The position numbers and the translations under genes were made by a program. Source: Actinomycetota bacterium (lineage in GTDB: Bacteria > Actinomycetota > Thermoleophilia > Gaiellales > Gaiellaceae). From it: a DNA stretch of 18,281 nucleotides. The DNA lies in the NCBI GenBank assembly GCA_005883365.1, contig VAXA01000111.1:1-18281 (forward strand). Reading direction: 5' to 3'. This document shows positions 7,147-14,257 of the stretch, piece by piece (within the stretch, counting starts at the first letter, position 1; every line of letters starts with the position of its first letter). The notes beneath the pieces are model-generated. The model was not told where the DNA came from and did no database searches. It saw only the letters and a program-made list of their open reading frames with translations.

Positions 7147-7863
7147 CTACCGGTCCGTGCCACCTCCCGCGCGCAAGCCCGGCAATTCGTCGAGCGGCTC
7201 CGCCGGGCCTGTGAGCCACGCGCGGCCGCCGGCGAGGCGCACCCGCAGGTCGCCGCCCGGGAAGTCCACGACGACCTCGCCGTCGCGATGCGTGGCTGCC
7301 GCAACCGCGACTGCGCTCGTCCCGGACGCAGCCGTCTCCCCCACACCGCGCTCCCAGACGCGAGCGGTCACCTCGCCTCGCCGCTCGACGCGGACGACCT
7401 GCACGTTCGTCCGCCCCGGAAACCGTGGATGCGCCTCGAGCCGCGGGCCGACCTCGGCGATCAGGCTCGGATCGCCCACGACGACGGCATGAGGGTTGCC
7501 CACCGAAACCGGGATCAACTCGACTCCGTCCACGATTTCCGGCTCCCCGACCTCCAGCGGCCCAAGTTCCGACTCATAGAGGCCGTCCGCCGTCCGTCGC
7601 ACGTCCACGATCCGCGGTCCCACGTGTACGCGAGCCTCAGCTGAGCCCGTGCGGCTCATCAGCCACGCGGCTGCGATGCGCGTCCCGTTTCCGGACATTT
7701 CGGCACGGGATCCGTCGGGATTGACGATGCCGATCGTCACGTCGTCTCCCTCGACGGAGAGCACCTCGACCGCGCCGTCCGTGCCGGAGAGGTCGGCCCC
7801 GGCGGTAGGCCCGTCATGGACGAGGTAGACGTTCCCGTGTGCGTGCCAGCGCGACGATCTCAG
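7147..7863 (-). CDS. dapF: DapF-like diaminopimelate epimerase with both catalytic Cys replaced by Ser
   Basis: DapF interconverts LL- and meso-DAP using two cysteine thiols as acid-base pair. The fold and substrate residues are clear: HGNVYLV, VNPDGSRAEMSGNGTRIAA, VGNPHAVVV, RTNVQVV and WERGVGETAASGTSAVAVAA, keeping the substrate-binding Asn residues and Glu-Arg. Both catalytic positions are Ser: EMSGNG where EMCGNG is usual, and ASGTS where ACGTG is usual (both TCC codons). The N-terminal lobe is also short: about a dozen or more residues normally following GNDF are absent. The first ATG/GTG/TTG in frame (GTG 7764) would delete the conserved HGN segment. The CTG at 7863 has GGAGGAG 7 nt upstream and gives 238 residues, against about 274 in E. 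coli. It overlaps miaA by 50 nt. A lineage-specific DapF, a related isomerase or a decaying gene are all possible. Confidence 0.82.
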   Translation of the reverse strand: MRSSRWHAHGNVYLVHDGPTAGADLSGTDGAVEVLSVEGDDVTIGIVNPDGSRAEMSGNGTRIAAAWLMSRTGSAEARVHVGPRIVDVRRTADGLYESELGPLEVGEPEIVDGVELIPVSVGNPHAVVVGDPSLIAEVGPRLEAHPRFPGRTNVQVVRVERRGEVTARVWERGVGETAASGTSAVAVAAATHRDGEVVVDFPGGDLRVRLAGGRAWLTGPAEPLDELPGLRAGGGTDR

Positions 7864-8725
7864 TGGCGGTCTCCTCCGGTGCGCGGTCGGCCGCGACGAT
7901 AACGAGCCCCTCGAGTCGCCGTAGCCACTTGCGCTGATATGCGGCGTAGCGCCGCGTGCGTGGGATCAGCGCCTCGATCGCCTCCGCTCGCGGCAGTGTC
8001 GCGACCTCCTCGAGGCCGATGATCTTGCTCGCCGTTGCGGACGGCTTGCCAGCCAGTGCGGCGCGCACCTCTTCCTCGACGCCGGCCTCGAACATGCGCC
8101 TCGTCCTTTCCGCGATCCGCCGGTCGAGCTCGGGCTTCGGCACATCGAGACCGACCACGAGAGTCGGGTGTCGCCACGCCCCGCCGAAGAGGCTGTCCCG
8201 CTGCGGCACAAGCGATCGGCCCGCCTCCGCGAGCTCGAGGGCACGCACGATGCGCCGGCGGTCGTTCCGGTGGATCCGCGCCGCCGCGGCTGGATCGAGC
8301 TCCTCGAGCCGCGCGTGCGCCGCCGCGGCCCCCGCCTTGTCGTACAGCCGCTCCCAATGCTCGCGGGCGCCGGGTGCGGGCGCGGGAGGCAGCTCGAGCT
8401 CGGCGAGCGCGGCGCGGAAGTAAAGGCCGGTCCCGCCGACGACGAGCGGCGTCCTCCCCGCGGTGAGGATCTCATCGATCGCCGTGTGCGCGAGCGGCGC
8501 GTACTCCCCCACCGACGCAAGGTGCGAGAGCGGCCACATCCCGACCAGCCGCTCCGGGTGCAGCGACCGGTTCGTGAGGATCGGCAGGCCGTCGTATGCC
8601 TGCATCGCGTCTGCCGAGACGACCTCGGCGGGGATCAGCTCCCCGATGGCCGCAGCGACATCCGATTTCCCGCTCGCGGTCGGCCCGAAAAGGCCGATGA
8701 CGCGCTCAGCCACGGAGGCGCTCAC
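7814..8725 (-). CDS. miaA: tRNA dimethylallyltransferase
   Basis: Adds a dimethylallyl group from DMAPP to N6 of A37 in tRNAs reading codons that begin with U. The 303 residues show the P-loop GPTASGKS (14-21), SADAMQAYDGLPI (catalytic Asp of the SAD motif), VGEYA, VVGGTGLYFRAAL, RNDRRRIVRALE, and the C-terminal TRRYAAYQRKWLRR typical of the family. Length is normal. The GTG at 8725 overlaps the upstream phosphatase by 20 nt; another GTG at 8713 is equally possible and would shorten it by four residues. MiaB would normally methylthiolate the i6A product, but miaB here is broken. Confidence 0.95.
   Translation of the reverse strand: MSASVAERVIGLFGPTASGKSDVAAAIGELIPAEVVSADAMQAYDGLPILTNRSLHPERLVGMWPLSHLASVGEYAPLAHTAIDEILTAGRTPLVVGGTGLYFRAALAELELPPAPAPGAREHWERLYDKAGAAAAHARLEELDPAAAARIHRNDRRRIVRALELAEAGRSLVPQRDSLFGGAWRHPTLVVGLDVPKPELDRRIAERTRRMFEAGVEEEVRAALAGKPSATASKIIGLEEVATLPRAEAIEALIPRTRRYAAYQRKWLRRLEGLVIVAADRAPEETATEIVALARTRERLPRP
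7871..7877 (-). promoter_or_regulatory. Shine-Dalgarno deciding the CTG start of dapF
   Basis: On the minus strand this reads GGAGGAG, followed by 7 nt and CTG (7863-7861). It lies inside the miaA coding region. No ATG, GTG or TTG in the dapF frame lies between here and the conserved HGNVYLV segment. Confidence 0.6.
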
Positions 8726-9470
8726 GGACGAGCGCGAGCTCCTCGTCCGTCACGCCCGCCCCACGCAGATACGACTCGACGCCGCCGTAGCGCCGTTCGA
8801 GCTCGGCGAACACTCCGACCATCGAAGCCGCGGGTGTCTGCGCGATCCGCCGCAGCCGCTCGAGCTCCTCCTCCGTCTCGGCCGCCTCGAACCAGCTTTC
8901 GTGACGCGGGCGCAGCCGCTCCTCGCTCTGCGCGTAGTCGGCAGCGATTGCCTCGTCGTCCACCCCCACGAGATGAAGCAGGAAGGCTGACAGCAGACCG
9001 GTCCTGTCCTTGCCGCCGACGCAGTGAATGACGACACCACCCGCGGGCGCGTTGGCGACAGCGCGCACGGCCGCGGCCACGTTCGACCGGAAGCGCTCGA
9101 GGAAGATGAGGTACACGTCGCGGGTCGCCGCCGTCACGTTGGGGGCGGCCGCGACCGCGGCGTCGAGCTCTTCGGCGATCTCCTCCCACTCGGCCTCGCT
9201 GGCCTCCATGAAGGGAACGTGGAGAACCTCGACGGGTACCTCCGCGGGCGGGTCGTCCGCACGCTCGCGGTCCCCGCGCAGATCGATCACGGTTCGGATG
9301 CCGTGGTCGACGAGCGCCTGCCACCCGCTGTCGCTCAACTGCCGGACGCTGTCGGCACGCACCACGGCGCCGTACCGCGTCTCACCGCCGTCTTCCGTCG
9401 ACAGCCCCCCGAGCTCGCGGACGTTGAGACAACCCTCCCAGACGAGGTCTCTAGGCTGCAGCTGCGGCAA
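8706..9470 (-). CDS. HCxxGKDRTG-type tyrosine/serine (or lipid) phosphatase
   Basis: The 254 residues match the atypical Cys-phosphatase family (Y_phosphatase3, the group containing mycobacterial PtpB). WEGCLNVRELGGL (11-23) is the family N-terminal motif, VIDLRGDRER (61-70) follows, and the phosphate-binding loop is HCVGGKDRTG (149-158) with Cys150 as nucleophile and Arg156. No signal peptide is visible. Family members dephosphorylate phosphoproteins or phosphoinositides; the substrate here is unknown. The TTG start at 9470 is the only start that keeps the N-terminal motif, and it has no clear Shine-Dalgarno. It overlaps miaB by 20 nt and miaA by up to 20 nt, so it is embedded in the tRNA-modification genes without an obvious functional link. 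Confidence 0.87.
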   Translation of the reverse strand: MPQLQPRDLVWEGCLNVRELGGLSTEDGGETRYGAVVRADSVRQLSDSGWQALVDHGIRTVIDLRGDRERADDPPAEVPVEVLHVPFMEASEAEWEEIAEELDAAVAAAPNVTAATRDVYLIFLERFRSNVAAAVRAVANAPAGGVVIHCVGGKDRTGLLSAFLLHLVGVDDEAIAADYAQSEERLRPRHESWFEAAETEEELERLRRIAQTPAASMVGVFAELERRYGGVESYLRGAGVTDEELALVRERLRG

Positions 9471-10687
9471 GGTGGGTCCCGCGCAACGTGGTCGAGGTCG
9501 CGCTTGCGATCGTGACCGGAACGAGCTCGCCGGGAGCGGCGTCGCCGCTGAAGTTGACGGTCGTGTTTCGGCGCGTCCTGCCGCGCAGGAGCTGCGGCTC
9601 CGTGCGGCTCGGGCCTTCGACGAGCACCTCCTCGACCATCCCGACGCGCCCCGCGTTTTGTTCCGCGGCGACCCGCTGCACGACGTCGACGAGCCGCTCG
9701 ATGCGCTCGCGCTTCACCTCGTCCGGCACCTGATCAGGCATCGCGGCCGCCTCGGTCCCGGCGCGCGGCGAGTAGACGAAGGTGAAAGCACTGTCGAAGC
9801 CGACCTCCTCGACGACCTCGAGCGTCTCGCGGAAGTCGTTCTCGGTCTCACCGGGGAAGCCCACGATGATGTCCGTCGTGAGCGCGAGGTCGGGGATCGC
9901 TGCCCGAAGCTCCCCGACGAGCCGCAGGTAGCGCTCGCGCGAGTACGTCCGTCGCATCGCCTTGAGGACGCGGCTCGACCCCGACTGGAGTGGCAGGTGC
10001 GCGTGCTCGCACACCGCGTCGCAGTCCGCCATCGCGGCGATCACGTCGCTGCGGAAGTCCTTGGGATGCGGGCTGGTGAACCGGATCCGCTCGATGCCCT
10101 CGACCGCGTCGACCGCGCGGAGGAGCTCCGCGAAGCTCGAGCTGATGTCGCGGCCATACGAGTTGACATTCTGGCCGAGCAGTGTCACCTCGCGGACGCC
10201 CTCGGCGGCGAGCCGTTCGACCTCCGCCACGACCTCGCCAGGCCTGCGGGAGGTCTCGCGGCCGCGAACGGCCGGCACGATGCAGTAGGAGCACCCGCTC
10301 GTCTCCTGTGCCGAACGAGCCGCGCTGAACCCCCTCACCCCCGGCACCGAGCCACGCGCCGAGGTGGGAGATCGTGCCGGGCCCGAACGCGACGTCGATG
10401 CTCGGATAGAGGGCGAACAGGCGCTCCCGCTGCGCCTCCGCGTAGCAGCCGCCGACGGCGATCACGGTGTCCGGCCGTTCCCGCTTCGTCTTCGCCGCGT
10501 TGCCCATGTGGGCGGCGAACCGCGTGTCGGGCTTCTCGCGGATCGTGCAGGTATTGAGGACGATCACGTCTGCCTGCTCCTGCGACGGCGCCTCGCCGAG
10601 CCCGAGCTCCTCGAGCAGGCCCTTGATCCGCTCGGAATCGTGGGCGTTCATCTGGCAGCCGAACGTCGTGACGTGGTAGCGGCGCAC
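9451..10687 (-). pseudogene. miaB: tRNA-2-methylthio-N6-dimethylallyladenosine synthase MiaB, frameshifted and internally deleted
   Basis: MiaB is a radical-SAM enzyme adding a methylthio group to i6A37. The N-terminal frame (GTG 10687 to about 10330) carries the UPF0004 domain with its three cluster cysteines: TFGCQMN, LNTCTIREK and GGCYAEAQRE. The C-terminal frame (about 10347 to 9451) carries GCSYCIVPAVRGRETSRRPGE, LLGQNVNSYG, HLPLQSGSS, TTDIIVGFPGET and a TRAM domain. The two frames differ by one base, and the join falls near two runs of five G (coding strand; 10330-10342). The linker before the radical-SAM motif is about 25-30 residues short compared with the family. The CxxxCxxC motif reads ETSGCSYC, so the first Cys is Glu (codon at 10303-10305). 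Correcting one base would not restore the missing part. It is a true pseudogene or an assembly error. Confidence 0.85.
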
Positions 10688-10719
10688 GGCGGAAGGGTAG
10701 CCGGGCCTCTCGCGGAGGC

Positions 10720-12333
10720 CTACGCGGCCTGGATCGGCGAATCGGCGGCCCGCTCCGGCTGTTCGCGCGCCGGCGGCTGCGGGGCCGTCGCCGCCGAGTG
10801 GTTCTTCGCGACCTCGACAGCGCGGCTCTCGCGGATCACGGTCACCTTCACCTGGCCCGGGTAATCCAGCCGGTCCTCGATCTCGCGGGCGATCTCGTGA
10901 GCGAGGAGCGACGCCTCGTTGTCGTCGACGTCGCCGGGACGGACGATCACCCGGATTTCGCGTCCCGCCTGCAGGGCGTAGACCTTTTCGACGCCCGCCT
11001 TCGCGGCCGCAAGCTCCTCCAGGGCGGCGAGGCGCTTGATGTATTGCTCGAGGCTCTCGCCGCGGGCGCCCGGGCGGCTCGCGGAGACCGCGTCGGCCGC
11101 GATCAAGAGGACGGCCTCCACGGTCTGCGGCTGCACCTCGTAGTGGTGGGCCTCGATGGCGTGGACGACGCCCTGCGACTCGCCGTAGCGCCGCGCGAGC
11201 TGCGCGGAGATCAGCGCATGCGAACCCTCCACCTCGTGGGTCATCGCCTTGCCGAGGTCGTGGAGCATCGCAGCACGCTTCGCCGTCTGGACGCTCGCCT
11301 CGAGCTCCGTCGCCATGATCCCCGCGAGATGGACGACCTCCAGCGTGTGCTTGAGGACGTTCTGCCCGTAGCTCGTCCGAAACCGCAGGCGGCCGAAGAT
11401 CTGGACGAGCTCCTCGGGGAAGGGCCCGCAGTTCGCCTCGAAGACGGCTTGCTCGCCTGCCTGGCGCACGATCTCCTCGACCTCCGCCTTCGACTCGTAG
11501 TACGTCTCCTCGATCCGCGCCGGATGGATGCGGCCGTCTTCGAGGAGCTTCGTCACCGTCAGGCGCGCGATCTCGCGGCGGAGCCCGTCGAAGGACGAGA
11601 GGACGACCGCGTGCGGCGTGTCGTCGATGATGAAGTCGACTCCGGTGAGGTGCTCGAGCGCCCGGATGTTCCGGCCCTCCCGACCGATGATCCGGCCCTT
11701 CATGTCGTCGGAGGGAAGCTCGACGACGGTGACCGTGGTCTCGGCGGTGTGGCTCGCCGCGACCCGTTGCAGCGCATCGGCGACGAGGTTGCGGGCGCGG
11801 CGCTTCGACTCCGCGCGGGCTTCGTCCTCGAGCGTCCGCACGCGCCGCGCCAGCTCGTGCCGTGCCTGCTCCTCCCCGCGCTCGAGCAGCAGCCCCCTCG
11901 CCTCGGCCTGCGTGAGGCCGGCCACCCGCTCGAGCTCCTCGTGTTGCGCGGCCTTCGTCTCCTTCAGCTCCTCCTGGAGCCGGCGGATGTGCTCTTCGCG
12001 GTCGGCGAGGCCCTGGTCGCGGCGCGTGAGCTCCTCGAGCTTCTTCTCGACCTCGAGCTCCTTCGCGAGGACGCGCTCCTCGATCTTCATCACCTGCGCC
12101 CGCCGGTCCGTGAGCTCAGCGTCGATCTCGCTCCGCAGCCGGACTGCCTGCTCGCGGGCTTCGACCTGCGCCTCTCGCCGCACCGCGTCGGCCTCGCGAC
12201 GTGCGTCCTCGAGCAGCTGGTCGCGGATCCGGCGGGCCTTCGTCACCCCGGTCGTGCCGAAGACCGACACGGCGAGCAGGGCGAGGGCGACGCCTCCGGC
12301 GATCCCGATGGCAATTCCGATCCCGATCAGCAC
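10720..12333 (-). CDS. rny: Ribonuclease Y
   Basis: Membrane-anchored endoribonuclease that starts mRNA decay in bacteria lacking or supplementing RNase E. The 537 residues show an N-terminal membrane helix (about 2-25, IGIGIAIGIAGGVALALL), a long charged coiled coil (about 30-190), a KH domain with GRIIGREGRNIRALE (213-227), and an HD domain with KHTLEVVHLAG and metal-binding His358-Asp359 in MLHDLGKA. An Ala/Pro-rich tail of about 30 residues follows position 505, longer than in Bacillus. The GTG start has GAGGAG (12342-12347) with 8-nt spacing. It is preceded by a structured 245-nt leader and followed 32 nt later by miaB. Confidence 0.95.
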   Translation of the reverse strand: MLIGIGIAIGIAGGVALALLAVSVFGTTGVTKARRIRDQLLEDARREADAVRREAQVEAREQAVRLRSEIDAELTDRRAQVMKIEERVLAKELEVEKKLEELTRRDQGLADREEHIRRLQEELKETKAAQHEELERVAGLTQAEARGLLLERGEEQARHELARRVRTLEDEARAESKRRARNLVADALQRVAASHTAETTVTVVELPSDDMKGRIIGREGRNIRALEHLTGVDFIIDDTPHAVVLSSFDGLRREIARLTVTKLLEDGRIHPARIEETYYESKAEVEEIVRQAGEQAVFEANCGPFPEELVQIFGRLRFRTSYGQNVLKHTLEVVHLAGIMATELEASVQTAKRAAMLHDLGKAMTHEVEGSHALISAQLARRYGESQGVVHAIEAHHYEVQPQTVEAVLLIAADAVSASRPGARGESLEQYIKRLAALEELAAAKAGVEKVYALQAGREIRVIVRPGDVDDNEASLLAHEIAREIEDRLDYPGQVKVTVIRESRAVEVAKNHSAATAPQPPAREQPERAADSPIQAA

Positions 12334-12578
12334 GTGTCCGGCTCCTCGGTCGGGGATCCAGCCGCCCTCGGCGGCACGCCCTACACGGCGCCGGGCCTAC
12401 CCGGCAGCTATCCGAGAAGCCTTCTCCGGCGGGCCGCGGCCCGCCGGAAGTCCCCGCGCTACGTCGCGCGCGACCTCCGAGTCGTCGGGTGTGAACGGTC
12501 GATCATCGGATGTGGTTTCGGAAAAGCTGCTTTTGCAGGCAAAACGTCGAATCGAACGTATGGGGATCGTACCGCGTT
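12334..12578 (-). promoter_or_regulatory. recX-rny intergenic region: rny leader with weak promoter candidate
   Basis: No gene is supported in these 245 nt. Just downstream of the recX stop the minus strand has TACGAT (12571-12566), with TTGCGC 18 nt upstream inside recX, a weak promoter candidate. An AT-rich island follows, with two mutually exclusive hairpins, one in 12522-12534 (AAAAGCTGCTTTT) and one in 12531-12544 (TTTTGCAGGCAAAA), sharing TTTT. They could be a terminator-like element or alternative leader folds. Three GC hairpins and the rny Shine-Dalgarno follow. Confidence 0.4.
12361..12448. repeat. Three tandem perfect inverted repeats (GC hairpins) in the rny leader
   Basis: 12425-12448 is a perfect 24-nt palindrome (TCCGGCGGGC at one end, its complement at the other). 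12390-12405 pairs GCCGGG with CCCGGC around CCTA (plus strand). 12361-12375 pairs GCCGCC with GGCGGC around CTC. All three lie within the 115 nt upstream of the rny start codon. They would form stable RNA hairpins on either strand; none is followed by a U-tract. Confidence 0.7.
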
Positions 12579-13166
12579 TCACGCCTCTTGCGCAAACGAA
12601 CCCGCAACCTCGTCGAGCGTGTCGCGCGAGAAGCCGCGTCCGGCAAGGCGCCGCAGCAGTGCGGGAGTCGCACCCTGGCCTTCAAGCAGCGGACGAACGC
12701 GAACGACCTCCGGCTCCAGAGCGGCTACGGCGTCGGCGGCCGCCGCGGCCGGGATCAAGCGCCGTCGCAGATCGGCCCGTATCGCAGCATCGCCGTAGCC
12801 GCGTCGCGCGAGCAGCTCGGCGCGACTCACCGCCAGCCGGGCGTCGTCGACGAGCCCGGCGCGACCCAGGGTTGCGATCGCGCCTTCACGCGCGGCGGCA
12901 GGATGTCCCGCTCGTGTCAGCCGTCGCTCGAGAGCCTCTCGCGACCGGTCGCTCGCGGCCAACGTCCGAGTGGCCGCGGCGAGCGCCCTCGCCCGCCGGA
13001 CCTCCCTCCCCAGCTCCCGTGCAGTGTGCCGGTCCAATTGCCGCCCGACTGCGAGCCCCGCGCGCACGACGACATCCGCGGGCAGCACACGCCACGGCCG
13101 CCCGTCGAGCTCGACGGCCACACGGCCGCGCTTCCGCTCGCGTAGCCCCGTGACGATCGAGGTCAC
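12579..13166 (-). CDS. recX: RecA regulator RecX
   Basis: RecX caps and inhibits RecA filaments. The 195 residues start at the GTG (13166) that overlaps the recA stop in GTGA (13163-13166). The frame is open further upstream, but that is antisense-frame shadow within recA. The protein is Arg/Ala-rich and helical, with the three-helix repeats of the family: [32 protein letters not shown] (seen as [20 protein letters not shown]) followed by [15 protein letters not shown], and a final [19 protein letters not shown]. Conservation in RecX is low, so the call rests on repeat pattern, size and position directly behind recA. Confidence 0.9.
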   Translation of the reverse strand: MTSIVTGLRERKRGRVAVELDGRPWRVLPADVVVRAGLAVGRQLDRHTARELGREVRRARALAAATRTLAASDRSREALERRLTRAGHPAAAREGAIATLGRAGLVDDARLAVSRAELLARRGYGDAAIRADLRRRLIPAAAAADAVAALEPEVVRVRPLLEGQGATPALLRRLAGRGFSRDTLDEVAGSFAQEA

Positions 13167-14254
13167 GTCTCGGCTTCGGCCGTCGCGAGCGCCTCCGCTG
13201 CCACCTCGGCCTTGCCGTTGCTCGCAGCGGACTCCTCGGCGGCAACCGGCAGCAGCCGAGCAGACACGATCTGGTCCGAGCCGAGCTCCACCTGGATCTG
13301 CTGGAGAATCTGCTGCGTCACGTCCGGGTGCTCGCGCAGGAACGCGGTCGCATTCTGGCGTCCCTGGCCAAGCCGCTCGTCGCCGAAGCTGAAGTACGAG
13401 CCCGACTTCGTCACGATCTTCCGCTCGACCGCCGAGTCGAGCACCGTGCCTTCCCACGAGATGCCGGAGCCGTAGATGATGTCGAACTCCGCCTGCTTGA
13501 ACGGCGGCGCGACCTTGTTCTTCACGACCTTGACGCGGACGCGGTTCCCGAACGCCTCGACGCCCTCCTTCAGCGTCTCGATACGCCGGATGTCGAGCCG
13601 CACGGACGAGTAGAACTTCAGCGCGCGACCGCCCGGCGTCGTCTCGGGGTTCCCGAACATGACGCCGATCTTCTCGCGCAGCTGGTTCGTGAAGATGCAG
13701 ATCGTGTCGGTGCGGTTGAGGGTGCCGGCGAGCTTGCGCAGGGCCTGGCTCATGAGACGCGCCTGCAGACCGACATGGCTGTCCCCCATCTCGCCCTCGA
13801 TCTCGGCCTTCGGCGTCAACGCTGCAACCGAGTCGATCGCGACGACGTCGAGGGCGCCCGAGCGGATGAGGAGCTCAGTGATCTCGAGCGCCTGCTCACC
13901 CGTGTCGGGCTGCGAAACGAGGAGGTTGTCGATGTCGACGCCGATCCGCTTCGCATACGCCGGGTCCATCGCGTGCTCGGCGTCGATGAAGGCGCAGATG
14001 CCGCCCCGGCGCTGCGCCTCGGCGATCACGTGGTAGACGAGCGTCGTCTTCCCGGAGGACTCCGGGCCGAAGATCTCGATGATGCGGCCACGCGGCAGGC
14101 CGCCGATCCCGAGCGCGAGATCGAGCGCGAGCGAGCCGGTGGAGACGGCGCCGACCGAGACCGCAGCGCGGTCGTTCATCTTCATGACCGAGCCCTTGCC
14201 GAACTGCCGCTCGATCTGGCCGAGCGCCACGTCGAGTGCTTCGTGCTTGTCCAC
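13163..14254 (-). CDS. recA: Recombinase RecA
   Basis: DNA-dependent ATPase for strand exchange and co-protease for LexA self-cleavage in the SOS response. The 363 residues are full length and uninterrupted (no intein). Walker A is GPESSGKTT (63-71), followed by [10 protein letters not shown], Walker [54 protein letters not shown] and [17 protein letters not shown]. The C-terminal tail is acidic and Ala/Glu-rich, as usual for the regulatory tail. The GTG start has a perfect AGGAGG at 7-nt spacing, encoded in the last codons of thpR. An SOS-type box lies 89 nt upstream within thpR. Confidence 0.98.
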   Translation of the reverse strand: MDKHEALDVALGQIERQFGKGSVMKMNDRAAVSVGAVSTGSLALDLALGIGGLPRGRIIEIFGPESSGKTTLVYHVIAEAQRRGGICAFIDAEHAMDPAYAKRIGVDIDNLLVSQPDTGEQALEITELLIRSGALDVVAIDSVAALTPKAEIEGEMGDSHVGLQARLMSQALRKLAGTLNRTDTICIFTNQLREKIGVMFGNPETTPGGRALKFYSSVRLDIRRIETLKEGVEAFGNRVRVKVVKNKVAPPFKQAEFDIIYGSGISWEGTVLDSAVERKIVTKSGSYFSFGDERLGQGRQNATAFLREHPDVTQQILQQIQVELGSDQIVSARLLPVAAEESAASNGKAEVAAEALATAEAET

Positions 14255-14257
14255 CTC

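Noticed and set aside
10300..10347. Programmed ribosomal frameshift in miaB
   Set aside because: There are G runs but no recognised slippery-site and stimulator arrangement. Frameshifting would not supply the missing linker or the lost Cys.
9028..10557. 509-aa plus-strand ORF opposite miaB and the phosphatase
   Set aside because: Low-complexity composition without motifs; it spans two clear minus-strand genes.
12425..12448. 24-nt palindrome as an integration or dif-like site
   Set aside because: No integrase, no direct repeats and no foreign genes nearby; a leader hairpin is simpler.
12397..12582. Minus-strand ORF of 61 aa in the recX-rny gap
   Set aside because: No motifs, no Shine-Dalgarno, and it runs through the palindromic hairpin region; better explained as leader.
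10798..12798. 666-aa plus-strand ORF opposite rny
   Set aside because: It mirrors rny codons and has no recognisable domain; the other strand encodes a full RNase Y.
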